Below are positions 1 through 8,145 of a stretch of DNA of 64,000 nt, piece by piece; within the stretch, counting starts at the first letter, position 1; every line of letters starts with the position of its first letter. The translations under genes and the position numbers were made by a program. The notes beneath the pieces are model-generated. The model saw only the letters and a program-made list of their open reading frames with translations. It was not told where the DNA came from and searched no databases. Location of the stretch: NCBI RefSeq assembly GCF_002019765.1, contig NZ_KV917380.1:1755858-1819857 (forward strand), given 5' to 3'. This stretch comes from Shouchella oshimensis (lineage in GTDB: Bacteria > Bacillota > Bacilli > Bacillales > Bacillaceae_D).

Positions 1-157
1 ATTAGCAAGTTTATACAATCGCTTCTATGCGCTTTGTCCTGTTATTAAAGCAACACCAGACGAGCAAAAGAGAAGGTTAAAACTAACAGAGCTCGTTAAG
101 GAACAATTAGAAATGATTTTTTCTATATTAGGACTACCAAAGCTTGAAAGAATTTAA
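1..157 (+). CDS. Arginyl-tRNA synthetase-like protein, C-terminal end (partial)
   Basis: The window opens inside a gene read from base 2 to a TAA at 155-157, giving 51 residues. The text runs LASLYNRFYALCPVIKA and later EQLEMIFSILGLPKLERI. This resembles the end of the DALR anticodon-binding domain of arginyl-tRNA synthetases, with its NxFY segment and an L-x-LLGI-type final helix. That reading is inferred from the tail only. The usual neighbour upstream of rplS in Bacillus is trmD, so the position is unusual and could be a second argS copy. No terminator is visible before the rplS promoter that follows. Another class I synthetase with a DALR domain cannot be excluded. Confidence 0.6.
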   Translation, partial: LASLYNRFYALCPVIKATPDEQKRRLKLTELVKEQLEMIFSILGLPKLERI

Positions 158-165
158 TTGTTTGG

Positions 166-194
166 TTGTCTAAGGCAATGGTTTGTGCTATGAT
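166..194 (+). promoter_or_regulatory. Sigma-A promoter of rplS
   Basis: A -35 box TTGTCT (166-171) is followed after 17 bases by the -10 box TATGAT (189-194). A TG dinucleotide one base upstream of the -10 makes it an extended -10 promoter. Transcription would start near 201 and give rplS a leader of about 88 nt. Confidence 0.75.
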
Positions 195-200
195 AATAGT

Positions 201-280
201 TGTGACTAATGAGCTTTCATTAGCGAGATTACGATATTCCGCTGCTTGATTAAGCAAGAATGTCTGTAGGGAAGGAGGGA
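201..280 (+). promoter_or_regulatory. Structured 5' leader of rplS (L19 leader-like)
   Basis: The leader holds two hairpins: a 7-bp stem CTAATGA/TCATTAG (206-212 with 217-223, loop GCTT) and a 5-bp stem TGCTT/AAGCA (243-247 with 252-256, loop GATT). An L19 leader RNA upstream of rplS is known in Bacillota. Membership of that family is inferred from position and the hairpins; a covariance-model search would settle it. Confidence 0.5.
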
Positions 281-288
281 ACGATACG

Positions 289-636
289 ATGAGCAACCTT
301 ATTAAAGAAATCACTACAGAGCAGTTGCGTACTGATCATCCTGATTTTCGTCCAGGAGATACTCTTTCTATTCACGTAAAAGTTGTAGAGGGTACTCGTG
401 AGCGTATTCAGTTATTTGAAGGTGTTGTTATTAAGCGTCGTGGATCTGGTATCAGCGAAACGTTTATTGCACGCAAAATCTCTTACGGTGTAGGTGTTGA
501 ACGTACATTCCCATTACATTCACCAAAGATCGAAAAGATCGAAGTGAAGCGTCAAGGACGCGTACGTCGTGCGAAACTTTATTACCTACGTAGCTTACGT
601 GGTAAAAAAGCACGTATTAAAGAAATTCGTCGTTAA
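289..636 (+). CDS. rplS: 50S ribosomal protein L19
   Basis: L19 sits at the interface of the large and small ribosomal subunits. The 115-residue product has the family's usual length, contains the conserved stretch around [16 protein letters not shown], and ends in the basic segment typical of L19. Start ATG 289 follows the Shine-Dalgarno sequence GAAGGAGGG. The gene has its own promoter and leader and is closed by a terminator, so it is a single transcription unit here. In B. subtilis it follows trmD in the same order of genes. Confidence 0.97.
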   Translation: MSNLIKEITTEQLRTDHPDFRPGDTLSIHVKVVEGTRERIQLFEGVVIKRRGSGISETFIARKISYGVGVERTFPLHSPKIEKIEVKRQGRVRRAKLYYLRSLRGKKARIKEIRR

Positions 637-671
637 TGTACCATTTGTGGTTGTAGTCCATATAACCACTA

Positions 672-710
672 AAGAAGAGGCGTTCCTCGATTTGAGGGAC
701 GCTTCTTTTT
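672..710 (+). terminator. Rho-independent terminator after rplS
   Basis: A GC-rich hairpin (GAGGCGTTCCTC paired with GAGGGACGCTTC, one bulge or mismatch) is followed by a run of five T. It closes the rplS transcript. Confidence 0.85.
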
Positions 711-824
711 GCGTCTAATAGGGCGTCTATTTTTATAAAATGACGTACGACAATGGGACTGTTCACTACGCTTTTATGAGAAAAAACCCTTTTCAATATT
801 CGAAATGCCTGATGGGAAAAAACA

Positions 825-833
825 TGGTATGAT
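825..833 (+). promoter_or_regulatory. Extended -10 promoter candidate for lepB
   Basis: TGGTATGAT gives a perfect TG-extended -10 (TATGAT at 828-833) 20 bases upstream of the lepB start. No convincing -35 box is seen at the right distance. Confidence 0.45.
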
Positions 834-853
834 AGAAGGAAGGGGGGCACGAA

Positions 854-1405
854 ATGAAAAGTCGCACAAATCTTGTAGAGTGGGCAAAGATCCTCAGCAT
901 TGCTTTAATTACAACTGTTTTCGTCCGCATGTTTTTGTTGGCACCAATTGTGGTAGACGGTCATTCAATGCAGCCAACACTTGATTCGGGTGACAAAATG
1001 ATTGTGAATCAAATTGAATATACATTTTCGAAGCCAGAGCGGTTTGATATCATTGTGTTTCATGCTCCTGAAGGGAAAAATTATATTAAACGAGTTATTG
1101 GTGTGCCAGGTGATGAATTAGTTTATCGAGAGGATACCCTGTTCATTAACGGAGAGGCTGTAGAAGAACCCTATCTCGAAAGCTTAAAGAAAAGCGTACA
1201 ACAAGGTCAACTTTTAACAGGCGATTTTACGTTGGAAGAGATTACTGGTAGTACCACCATTCCAGAAGAATCATACTTTGTTATGGGAGACAATCGACGC
1301 TTAAGTAAAGATAGCCGTGCCATCGGACTCGTTTCAAAAGAGGACGTTATTGGAAAAGCAAATGTCATCTTTTATCCATTTGAAAATATATCAATTGTAG
1401 AATAG
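854..1405 (+). CDS. lepB: Type I signal peptidase
   Basis: It cleaves signal peptides from secreted preproteins on the outer face of the cytoplasmic membrane. The 183-residue protein has one N-terminal membrane segment (about residues 11-31). It then shows the S26 family boxes: GHSMQPTL with nucleophile Ser38, YIKRVIGVPGD with general base Lys79, and GDNRRLSKDSR near residue 146. The length matches Bacillus SipS-type enzymes. Start ATG 854 follows GAAGGAAGGGGGG. Many Bacillaceae place a lepB/sip gene between rplS and rbgA; B. subtilis does not. The catalytic dyad is intact, so the enzyme is expected to be active. Confidence 0.95.
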   Translation: MKSRTNLVEWAKILSIALITTVFVRMFLLAPIVVDGHSMQPTLDSGDKMIVNQIEYTFSKPERFDIIVFHAPEGKNYIKRVIGVPGDELVYREDTLFINGEAVEEPYLESLKKSVQQGQLLTGDFTLEEITGSTTIPEESYFVMGDNRRLSKDSRAIGLVSKEDVIGKANVIFYPFENISIVE

Positions 1406-1420
1406 TAAGTAGGTGTAGAC

Positions 1421-2284
1421 ATGAAAACCATTCAATGGTATCCAGGGCATATGGCAAAAGCACGACGAGAGATCAATGAGAAATTGTCTATGATTGACGT
1501 TGTCATTGAGCTCTTAGATGCGCGCATACCCGTATCATCGCAAAACCCTGTAATTGATGAGCTTGTTCAGCAGAAGCCTCGTCTTATTTTATTAAATAAA
1601 ACAGATTTAGCAGATCCGAAACAAACAGAGCGCTGGAAGCATTTTTTTGAAAAGCAAGGTCATGCAGTCGTTGAAGTGAATTCCCAAACCGGTCAAGGAA
1701 TCAAAAAGATTGTACCAGCATGCCAAGCACTAGCAAAAGATTTATATAAGAAATGGGAATCGAAAGGAATGAAGCCTCGGGCGCTTCGAGCCGTTATTCT
1801 TGGTATTCCAAATGTCGGAAAGTCCACGTTTATTAATCGTCTCGTCAATAAGCGGCAAGCTAAAGTAGGCGATCGACCTGGAATTACAAAGCAACAGCAG
1901 TGGATTAAAGTTGGTACAAGCTTAGATCTACTTGATACTCCAGGAATATTATGGCCAAAATTTGAAGATCAAGAAGTTGGTTTTCGATTAGCTGCGACTG
2001 GCGCAATTAAAGATGAATTGCTTGATTATGGTGATGTCGCTGCATTCGTTTTGCGCTATTGTCTCGACGTTTATCCCGAACTCCTACAAAAACGTTATCA
2101 GCTTGATGATGATGTAGATGGTGAAGATGTAGGTCGTCTGTTTGATGAGATTGGTCGTAAACGAGGCTGTATGTTGCGTGGAGGACTTGTTGATTATGAT
2201 CGTACGGCTGAACTGCTATTAAGAGAGCTTAGAAGTGGCACAATTGGCCGTATTACGCTAGAGCGTGTACCAACGCCTGAATGA
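1421..2284 (+). CDS. rbgA: Ribosome biogenesis GTPase A
   Basis: RbgA is a circularly permuted GTPase needed for late assembly of the 50S subunit. The GTPase motifs appear in permuted order: G4 NKTD (59-62), G1 GIPNVGKST (128-136), G2-type GITKQ (about 154) and G3 DTPG (172-175). The length of 287 residues fits the B. subtilis protein (YlqF). It lies 15 bp after lepB, probably in the same transcript, and is closed by a strong terminator before a converging gene. Confidence 0.96.
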   Translation: MKTIQWYPGHMAKARREINEKLSMIDVVIELLDARIPVSSQNPVIDELVQQKPRLILLNKTDLADPKQTERWKHFFEKQGHAVVEVNSQTGQGIKKIVPACQALAKDLYKKWESKGMKPRALRAVILGIPNVGKSTFINRLVNKRQAKVGDRPGITKQQQWIKVGTSLDLLDTPGILWPKFEDQEVGFRLAATGAIKDELLDYGDVAAFVLRYCLDVYPELLQKRYQLDDDVDGEDVGRLFDEIGRKRGCMLRGGLVDYDRTAELLLRELRSGTIGRITLERVPTPE

Positions 2285-2297
2285 GTGAACGGTATAG

Positions 2298-2331
2298 ACC
2301 GAGAATGACGTAATGGCCATTCTCGGTTTTG
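2298..2331 (+). terminator. Terminator after rbgA
   Basis: A 10-bp perfect stem ACCGAGAATG / CATTCTCGGT (2298-2307 with 2318-2327) is followed by TTTT. It lies between rbgA and the converging TSUP gene. Confidence 0.85.
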
Positions 2332-2345
2332 TGTGTTTGAAAGGA

Positions 2346-3101
2346 TTACGTATACAGTTCGAACAGCAAGCGAACGGCCATCAACAAGATGGTACAGATG
2401 AGAACAATTCGAATCCACTTAGTTTGTTTTCCTAAAACAATACGGCTACCTACTAGTGCACCAGCCATATTTCCTAACGCGAGAACAATGCCGACGAGCC
2501 AGTTAACTTGTCCATTAGCTGCATAAATGAAAAGAGAGAGAGACACTGATACACCAGCAACAATAATTTTAATAAGCGTTGCCTCAGCAAATGATTTTTT
2601 ATAAAGTAAGATAGCGAGAATCATAATATAAAAACCGACACCAACTTGGATGAAACCACTATAAAAGCCGATCCCCATAGATAGTGCACCGCCTATAAAC
2701 GCCATAAAGGGCGTTAGTGTAACAGTGCGATTGACAGCTTTAAGTGGGTTCCAAATTAAAAATAAAATCGATGTAACCATCGTTAGGGCTAAAATAAAGA
2801 TAAACGTACGGTCACTAATCGACAAAGCTGAAAAAGCACCAAAAATAGCGCCAAAAGCAGACGTTAAATAAATCGTCGCATTTTTTCTTAATTGAAGCGA
2901 TTGCTTTCGTTTAAAAGTAATGATAGACGTAATGCTTTGAGCGACGATCGCCACTCGATTTGTAGCGTTTGCTTCTGTTGCAGGTAGTCCAATAAAAAGT
3001 AGTAAAGGTAATGTTAATAGAGAACCTCCTGCTGAAACGGTGTTAATGACTCCGGCTATAAAACCGATAACAATAAGAATAATAACTTCTGCCAATGCCA
3101 T
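2346..3101 (-). CDS. TauE/SafE (TSUP) family membrane permease
   Basis: The 251-residue protein is almost wholly hydrophobic with about seven or eight predicted membrane segments. It begins with the TSUP-type first repeat, including GFIAGVINTVSAGGSLLTLP, and ends with GNMAGALVGSRI in the second half, the duplicated pattern of the TauE/SafE family. Members export or import sulfite, sulfoacetate and other organosulfur anions; the substrate cannot be told here. Start at 3101 is preceded on the minus strand by TAGGAGT. It is the only clear minus-strand gene in the window and interrupts the rbgA-rnhB pair that is adjacent in B. subtilis, so it was probably inserted in this lineage. Confidence 0.85.
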   Translation of the reverse strand: MALAEVIILIVIGFIAGVINTVSAGGSLLTLPLLLFIGLPATEANATNRVAIVAQSITSIITFKRKQSLQLRKNATIYLTSAFGAIFGAFSALSISDRTFIFILALTMVTSILFLIWNPLKAVNRTVTLTPFMAFIGGALSMGIGFYSGFIQVGVGFYIMILAILLYKKSFAEATLIKIIVAGVSVSLSLFIYAANGQVNWLVGIVLALGNMAGALVGSRIVLGKQTKWIRIVLICTILLMAVRLLFELYT

Positions 3102-3177
3102 ACATATAAACTCCTACTCTATAAAACGTGCATTCCTACTATATCATAGATGAAAAGATAAAAAGGAGAAGAAGAAC

Positions 3178-3963
3178 GTGATTTCAATAACAACCATAAA
3201 AAGCCAATTGGCGAACAATGAGTTAACGAGAGAACAGGTAAACGAACTAAGAGAAGATCAACGCAAAGGTGTACAGGCGCTACTAAAACGATACGATGCC
3301 ACTCAAATGCGGATGGCTTCCATTGAGCAAATGCATCTAGATATGAGCACCTATGAGCTTGAATTACGTCAACAAGGCTATCAAGCTATTTGCGGTGTAG
3401 ATGAAGTAGGAAGAGGACCATTGGCTGGTCCTGTGACAGCTGCTGCAGTGATTTTGCCAACCGATTTTAAATTGCTCGGTTTAACGGATTCCAAAAAATT
3501 ATCAAAAGAAAATCGAGAACAGTATGCAGCATACATAAAAGAGCACGCGGTAGATTATCAAATTGTCAGCTTGTCTGCAAAAGAAATTGATGAAACAAAT
3601 ATCTTAATGGCAACAAAAAGAGCGATGATGCAAGCGATTCAACAATTGCGGGTTGCTGCAGATTATTTATTACTTGATGCAATTGAGCTTCCAATCGGAA
3701 CGTCCCAACGTTCACTTATTAAGGGCGATTCAAGAAGTGTATCCATTGCAGCGAGTTCGGTACTGGCTAAAGTATGGCGTGATGACTATATGGAAAAACT
3801 AGCGCATGTTTATCCAGAGTATGGTTTTGAGCAACATGCTGGTTACGGAACGAAGCAGCATTTAGACGCATTAGAAAGACACGGCATGACAAGTGAACAT
3901 CGTCGGACCTTCAGGCCTGTCCTTGAGCGAGGCAAGTCTCGTATCCATCCTAAGGATCAGTAA
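3178..3963 (+). CDS. rnhB: Ribonuclease HII
   Basis: RNase HII nicks the RNA strand of RNA/DNA hybrids and removes misincorporated ribonucleotides. The acidic catalytic set is visible: CGVDEVGRGPLAGPV (Asp75, Glu76), LLLDAIELP and the later RDDYM. DSKKLS and GDSRSVSIAASSVLAK are family signatures. At 261 residues it has the N-terminal extension of about 70 residues usual in Bacillus RnhB. The start is GTG 3178 behind AAAAGGAG. The stop abuts the next ATG, so the two are translationally linked. Confidence 0.95.
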   Translation: MISITTIKSQLANNELTREQVNELREDQRKGVQALLKRYDATQMRMASIEQMHLDMSTYELELRQQGYQAICGVDEVGRGPLAGPVTAAAVILPTDFKLLGLTDSKKLSKENREQYAAYIKEHAVDYQIVSLSAKEIDETNILMATKRAMMQAIQQLRVAADYLLLDAIELPIGTSQRSLIKGDSRSVSIAASSVLAKVWRDDYMEKLAHVYPEYGFEQHAGYGTKQHLDALERHGMTSEHRRTFRPVLERGKSRIHPKDQ

Positions 3964-4626
3964 ATGAATATCCTTTGGAGGACGAACCAGCTCGTTTTCG
4001 GAACAATCGTCGCCCTTTATCCGCAAAAAAAACGAGCGATGATTCGCATTCAAAATCAACAGCTTATTGCTGATATAGATGCAGAATTAGTAGTAGGAAA
4101 AAGTTATTGGTTTCAACTAACAAAGCCTGCACCAGCTCTAACACTGCGTCTTCTTCAAACAGATTCATCCATTTCGGCTGTAGCAGCATATTTTCGTATA
4201 GACGAGTGGCTTCTAAACATCTATTACAATAGCCAAAGTCCCATTAGTCATAGCCTTATTCGGGACCTGTTCACCGTGAAAAAACAATTGAGCATGAGCT
4301 TAACTACCTTTAAAACCATTATTCATCTTTGCGTGAAAGAGTGGAACTTGTCTCTAACAGACGAGCATCTTAAATGGATTCATGCACTTCAGCAGCAACC
4401 GTTAACACAGGATAGGATTGTTCAGCAACTAAATCAATTTTCAGAAAGTGGAAATATGATGAGAGTTGGTGAGCAATCTTTAACAATGATTCAAGCTACC
4501 TATACGTGCTTGACTAACCATAACTGGGATATGTCGACAGACCTCGTTAAAAGGAGCGTTTTTGCATACGTTGCATTAAAGCAAAGGCAAGTAATGCAAA
4601 AATCCTCATTGGACTTACGAATTTAG
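3964..4626 (+). CDS. YlqG-like protein, shortened
   Basis: This 220-residue protein starts directly after the rnhB stop. Its N-terminal 60 residues (GTIVALYPQKKRAMIRIQ, LIADIDAELVVGKSYWFQL, LTLRLL) look like the small beta domain at the start of YlqG-type proteins, which resemble hook-length control proteins and occupy this locus in B. subtilis. The remainder is helical with no recognised motif. As far as I recall YlqG is considerably longer, so this looks reduced. Function unknown; the family link rests on position and the N-terminal pattern. Confidence 0.6.
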   Translation: MNILWRTNQLVFGTIVALYPQKKRAMIRIQNQQLIADIDAELVVGKSYWFQLTKPAPALTLRLLQTDSSISAVAAYFRIDEWLLNIYYNSQSPISHSLIRDLFTVKKQLSMSLTTFKTIIHLCVKEWNLSLTDEHLKWIHALQQQPLTQDRIVQQLNQFSESGNMMRVGEQSLTMIQATYTCLTNHNWDMSTDLVKRSVFAYVALKQRQVMQKSSLDLRI

Positions 4627-4686
4627 TTCAACGTACATAAAAGCTTTCATTTTAACCATATTAAAAAGAAAAATGGAGGTGTGTAT

Positions 4687-4854
4687 ATGTCGAACAAACA
4701 GAATCATGAAGAAGAGTTTTCAGGAGAATTTGGCCAATTGTTCCCTCAAGTTCAACAAGATCAACAGGCAAAAGGATTAAAGAAATTATTTGAAAAAGGT
4801 GACAAAGACGAGAAAAAAAACGAAAAAAAGAAAAATAATAAAGAAAAGAAATGA
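4687..4854 (+). CDS. Small lysine/glutamate-rich protein, unknown
   Basis: An ATG at 4687 sits behind a good ribosome-binding site (AATGGAGGTG) and opens 55 codons to TGA. The first 30 residues are Gln/Glu-rich with two Phe (FSGEFGQLFPQVQQDQQ). The last 25 are almost entirely Lys, Glu, Asp and Asn. There is no membrane segment or known motif. It stands where B. subtilis has ylqH, which encodes an FlhB C-terminal-like protein, but does not resemble it. The well-placed Shine-Dalgarno sequence supports translation; function is unknown. Confidence 0.5.
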   Translation: MSNKQNHEEEFSGEFGQLFPQVQQDQQAKGLKKLFEKGDKDEKKNEKKKNNKEKK

Positions 4855-4919
4855 AATTGTCGGAATGATAGCGTTTACCCCTCCACAAGCATGAAAAAAA
4901 ATGCTAAAATGAAAAAGGA

Positions 4920-4968
4920 TTTCGTCTTAGTAACGAAAATTCTCGTACACGAGAGTCGAGTGTATGAT
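4920..4968 (+). promoter_or_regulatory. sucC upstream region: -10 box and two inverted repeats
   Basis: A perfect TATGAT (4963-4968) lies 23 bases upstream of the sucC start. Upstream are two inverted repeats: TTTCGT/ACGAAA (4920-4925 with 4933-4938) and the near-continuous TCTCGT-AC-ACGAGA (4941-4954), which overlaps where a -35 would lie. The -35 is poor (TTCTCG), as in promoters controlled by a regulator. A repressor or activator site is inferred. Confidence 0.45.
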
Positions 4969-4990
4969 ATAACAGGAGGCTGGAGAGAGA

Positions 4991-6151
4991 ATGAATATCC
5001 ATGAGTATCAGGGTAAAGAAATTCTTCGTTCTTACGGAGTTGCCGTTCCAAACGGTAAAGTAGCATTCTCTGTTGACGAAGCAGTAGAAGCGGCAAAGGA
5101 ACTTGGTTCTTCTGTGTCTGTCGTAAAAGCGCAAATACATGCAGGCGGACGTGGAAAAGCAGGTGGCGTAAAAGTCGCAAAAAATTTGGATGACGTTCGT
5201 ACATATGCGGATGAAATTCTTGGGAAAACACTTGTTACACACCAAACAGGACCAGCAGGTAAAGAAGTAAAGCGCTTACTAATTGAAGAAGGTTGCGACA
5301 TCCAAAAAGAGTACTATATCGGACTCGTAGTCGATCGTGCAACATCAAGCGTTGTTCTTATGGCCTCTGAAGAAGGTGGAACAGAGATTGAAGAGGTTGC
5401 GGAAGCGACTCCTGAAAAGATCTTTAAAGAAGTCATTGATCCAGCTGTCGGTTTACAAGGATTTCAAGCAAGACGTGTTGCATTTAACATAAACATACCG
5501 AAAGAGCTTGTTGGTCAAGCGGTTAAATTTATGATGGGTCTATACAAAGTGTTTGTTGACAAAGATGCATCCATTGCAGAAATTAACCCTCTTGTTACAA
5601 CAGGAGATGGCAAAGTAATGGCGCTTGATGCGAAATTCAATTTTGATTCCAATGCGCTTTACCGTCATAAAGATATTGTCGAATTACGTGATTTAGAAGA
5701 AGAAGATGTAAAAGAGATTGAAGCTTCTAAACATGATTTAAACTATATTGCACTAGATGGAAATATCGGCTGCATGGTTAATGGAGCTGGCCTCGCTATG
5801 GCTACAATGGATATCATTAAGCATTACAATGGTGATCCCGCAAACTTCCTTGACGTTGGGGGCGGTGCAACAGCGGAAAAAGTAACAGAGGCATTTAAAC
5901 TCATTTTATCAGATGAAAATGTAAAAGGTATTTTTGTAAACATTTTCGGTGGAATTATGAAATGTGACATTATCGCTGAAGGCGTCATTACAGCTACAAA
6001 AGAAGTGGGTCTTGAGATTCCGTTAGTCGTTCGTTTAGAAGGAACAAACGTAGAGCTTGGAAAACAACTATTAAAAGAGTCAGGCTTAAATATTACAGCT
6101 GCTGATTCAATGGCCGATGGCGCACAAAAAATTGTAGCTTTAGTGAAATAG
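4991..6151 (+). CDS. sucC: Succinyl-CoA synthetase, beta subunit
   Basis: With SucD it interconverts succinyl-CoA and succinate with formation of ATP or GTP in the TCA cycle. The 386-residue product starts with the conserved [17 protein letters not shown] and has the ATP-grasp domain ([16 protein letters not shown] near residues 45-60, AEINPLVTT near 196). The CoA-ligase domain follows, with [12 protein letters not shown] and [12 protein letters not shown]. Start ATG 4991 follows ACAGGAGGC. sucD follows after 18 bp. Confidence 0.98.
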   Translation: MNIHEYQGKEILRSYGVAVPNGKVAFSVDEAVEAAKELGSSVSVVKAQIHAGGRGKAGGVKVAKNLDDVRTYADEILGKTLVTHQTGPAGKEVKRLLIEEGCDIQKEYYIGLVVDRATSSVVLMASEEGGTEIEEVAEATPEKIFKEVIDPAVGLQGFQARRVAFNINIPKELVGQAVKFMMGLYKVFVDKDASIAEINPLVTTGDGKVMALDAKFNFDSNALYRHKDIVELRDLEEEDVKEIEASKHDLNYIALDGNIGCMVNGAGLAMATMDIIKHYNGDPANFLDVGGGATAEKVTEAFKLILSDENVKGIFVNIFGGIMKCDIIAEGVITATKEVGLEIPLVVRLEGTNVELGKQLLKESGLNITAADSMADGAQKIVALVK

Positions 6152-6169
6152 AAGGGTGGAGCTAGACAA

Positions 6170-7072
6170 ATGAGCATCTTAATTAATAAAGATACGAAAG
6201 TGATTGTTCAAGGTATTACTGGCGCTACTGGTTTGTTTCATACGAAGCAAGCGCTTGAATATGGTACGAATGTAGTTGGTGGTGTTACTCCTGGAAAAGG
6301 CGGCACTGAAATTGAAGGTGTTCCCGTTTTTAATACTGTTGACGAAGCAGTAAAAGCGACTGGTGCGAACGCAACCGTTATTTATGTACCACCTGCATTT
6401 GCAGGGGATGCTATTATGGAAGCAACAGATGCTGAGCTTGATCTAGCAATCTGTATTACAGAAGGTATTCCTGTACTTGATATGGTAAACGTTAAGCGCT
6501 ATATGAAAGGTAAGAAAACGAGACTAATTGGACCAAACTGTCCTGGTGTCATTACGCCAGAAGAATGTAAGATTGGGATTATGCCAGGCTATATTCATAA
6601 AAAAGGCCACATTGGTGTTGTGTCTCGTTCAGGAACACTTACGTATGAAGCGGTTCACCAACTTTCAACAGCTGGTATTGGTCAATCATCTGCTGTTGGT
6701 ATCGGTGGAGATCCTGTAAACGGAACAGACTTTATTGATGTGTTATCTCTTTTCAATGATGATCCTGATACGTATGCGGTTATTATGATAGGTGAAATTG
6801 GCGGAACGGCTGAAGAAGAAGCGGCTGAATGGGTGAAAGCAAATATGACGAAACCTGTTGTTGGCTTTATCGGTGGCCAAACAGCTCCTCCAGGAAAACG
6901 TATGGGCCATGCTGGCGCGATTATCTCTGGCGGTAAGGGAACAGCAGAAGAAAAGATTAAAACAATGGAAGCATGTGGCATTCGTGTTGCTGCAACGCCA
7001 TCTGTTATGGGTGAAACACTCATTGAATCTTTGAAAGCAAATGATATTTACGATAAAAGCGTTACCCATTAA
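6170..7072 (+). CDS. sucD: Succinyl-CoA synthetase, alpha subunit
   Basis: This subunit carries the CoA-binding site and the phosphohistidine. The 300-residue protein has an N-terminal CoA-binding fold ([14 protein letters not shown]), [10 protein letters not shown] near 121-130, and the phospho-His loop [11 protein letters not shown] with His247. It is co-transcribed with sucC and followed by a terminator. Confidence 0.98.
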   Translation: MSILINKDTKVIVQGITGATGLFHTKQALEYGTNVVGGVTPGKGGTEIEGVPVFNTVDEAVKATGANATVIYVPPAFAGDAIMEATDAELDLAICITEGIPVLDMVNVKRYMKGKKTRLIGPNCPGVITPEECKIGIMPGYIHKKGHIGVVSRSGTLTYEAVHQLSTAGIGQSSAVGIGGDPVNGTDFIDVLSLFNDDPDTYAVIMIGEIGGTAEEEAAEWVKANMTKPVVGFIGGQTAPPGKRMGHAGAIISGGKGTAEEKIKTMEACGIRVAATPSVMGETLIESLKANDIYDKSVTH

Positions 7073-7081
7073 GAGAATATG

Positions 7082-7110
7082 AACTCCTTGCATACGTGTA
7101 AGGAGTTTTC
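7082..7110 (+). terminator. Terminator after sucCD
   Basis: An 8-bp perfect stem AACTCCTT / AAGGAGTT (7082-7089 with 7100-7107) ends in TTTTCT. Confidence 0.8.
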
Positions 7111-7156
7111 TCTACATTTCTAGAAAGGACTGAGTGCCATCGATCGTTATGTTCGC

Positions 7157-8047
7157 ATGATTCATGTGCATGCCCTTCTTTATAGCCAAACGAGTGTCTG
7201 GAAACGTTTAGTAGCTTGGGACCCGACCATTCAGAACATTTATAACGCCTCCGCAAACGAAATAAGAAAAAACCTCTTAATAAGCGATCTAACTGCTAAA
7301 AGGCTCGTTCAGTGGCTTAACCAATCTAACCCCTTCGAATACGTTGCAATGTTGAAACATCACAATATTTTCCCACTATCAATTGAAGATTCCCACTATC
7401 CAACCCTTCTTTCACATATTTACGATCCCCCTATTTTATTATATTGTAAAGGAAATCAACATTTATTAACGATGAAGAAAGTAGCGATGGTTGGTTCTCG
7501 TACCCCGTCACTTTACGGTAAACAAGTAGTCAAAAGACTCTCCACGGTCTTTGTAGAAACAGGTAGTGCGATTGTCAGTGGTCTGGCTAGAGGAGTAGAT
7601 ATAGAAGCTCATCAAAGCGCTATAAAGGCAGGTGGTTGTACAATTGCGGTTACTGCTTCAGGCTTTTTCCATCCTTATCCACCTGAGCATCAAGCTTTTC
7701 TGACTGATACCTCTCCACAGTCTTTACTCGTTGTCAGTGAATACCCCCCTCACGTAAAGCCGAAAAAATGGCACTTTCCTACACGCAACCGAATCATTAG
7801 TGGCTTATCCTATGCCACCATTATTATAGAAGCAAAGCGAAAAAGCGGTTCTCTTATTACAGCTGATCTAGCTCTTGAACAAGGTCGAGAAGTTTTTGCA
7901 GTGCCAGGGTCAATTTTTTCTCCAGAATCAGAGGGGACGAATTGGCTTATTAGTCAAGGAGCATACTGTCTATACAATGAACAAACGCTATTTGAATACA
8001 TGCCAAACTTTATGTCGAAATCGATCGAACGAAAGCGATTTTCTTAA
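7157..8047 (+). CDS. dprA: DNA processing protein DprA (Smf)
   Basis: DprA protects incoming single-stranded DNA and loads RecA during transformation. The 296-residue protein has a degenerate N-terminal helical domain and then the Rossmann-like DprA fold: VAMVGSRTPSLYGK, SGLARGVDIEAH, HFPTRNRIISGLS, and KSGSLITADLALEQGREVFAVPG. The length fits B. subtilis Smf. The ATG at 7157 has no close Shine-Dalgarno; AAAGGA lies 27 bases upstream, and the intervening codons are open in frame, so the real start may be a non-ATG codon near 7139. Gene identity is firm and the start is not. Confidence 0.93.
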   Translation: MIHVHALLYSQTSVWKRLVAWDPTIQNIYNASANEIRKNLLISDLTAKRLVQWLNQSNPFEYVAMLKHHNIFPLSIEDSHYPTLLSHIYDPPILLYCKGNQHLLTMKKVAMVGSRTPSLYGKQVVKRLSTVFVETGSAIVSGLARGVDIEAHQSAIKAGGCTIAVTASGFFHPYPPEHQAFLTDTSPQSLLVVSEYPPHVKPKKWHFPTRNRIISGLSYATIIIEAKRKSGSLITADLALEQGREVFAVPGSIFSPESEGTNWLISQGAYCLYNEQTLFEYMPNFMSKSIERKRFS

Positions 8048-8063
8048 TTAAATGAAGTTCGGT

Positions 8064-8093
8064 TTGACAAACGGGGAAAGTCTGTTTAATAAT
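8064..8093 (+). promoter_or_regulatory. Sigma-A promoter of topA
   Basis: A consensus TTGACA (8064-8069) is followed after 18 bases by AATAAT (8088-8093). It lies in the dprA-topA gap, about 50 bases upstream of topA. Confidence 0.6.
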
Positions 8094-8145
8094 GAGGAAG
8101 ATTTAATTCATAAATAGAGAAACTAAGATGAGGGAGTTGCTTTAC

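Noticed and set aside
4875-5300. Minus-strand open frames opposite sucC
   Set aside because: They mirror codon structure of sucC, are Cys/Phe/His-rich nonsense and have no ribosome-binding sites.
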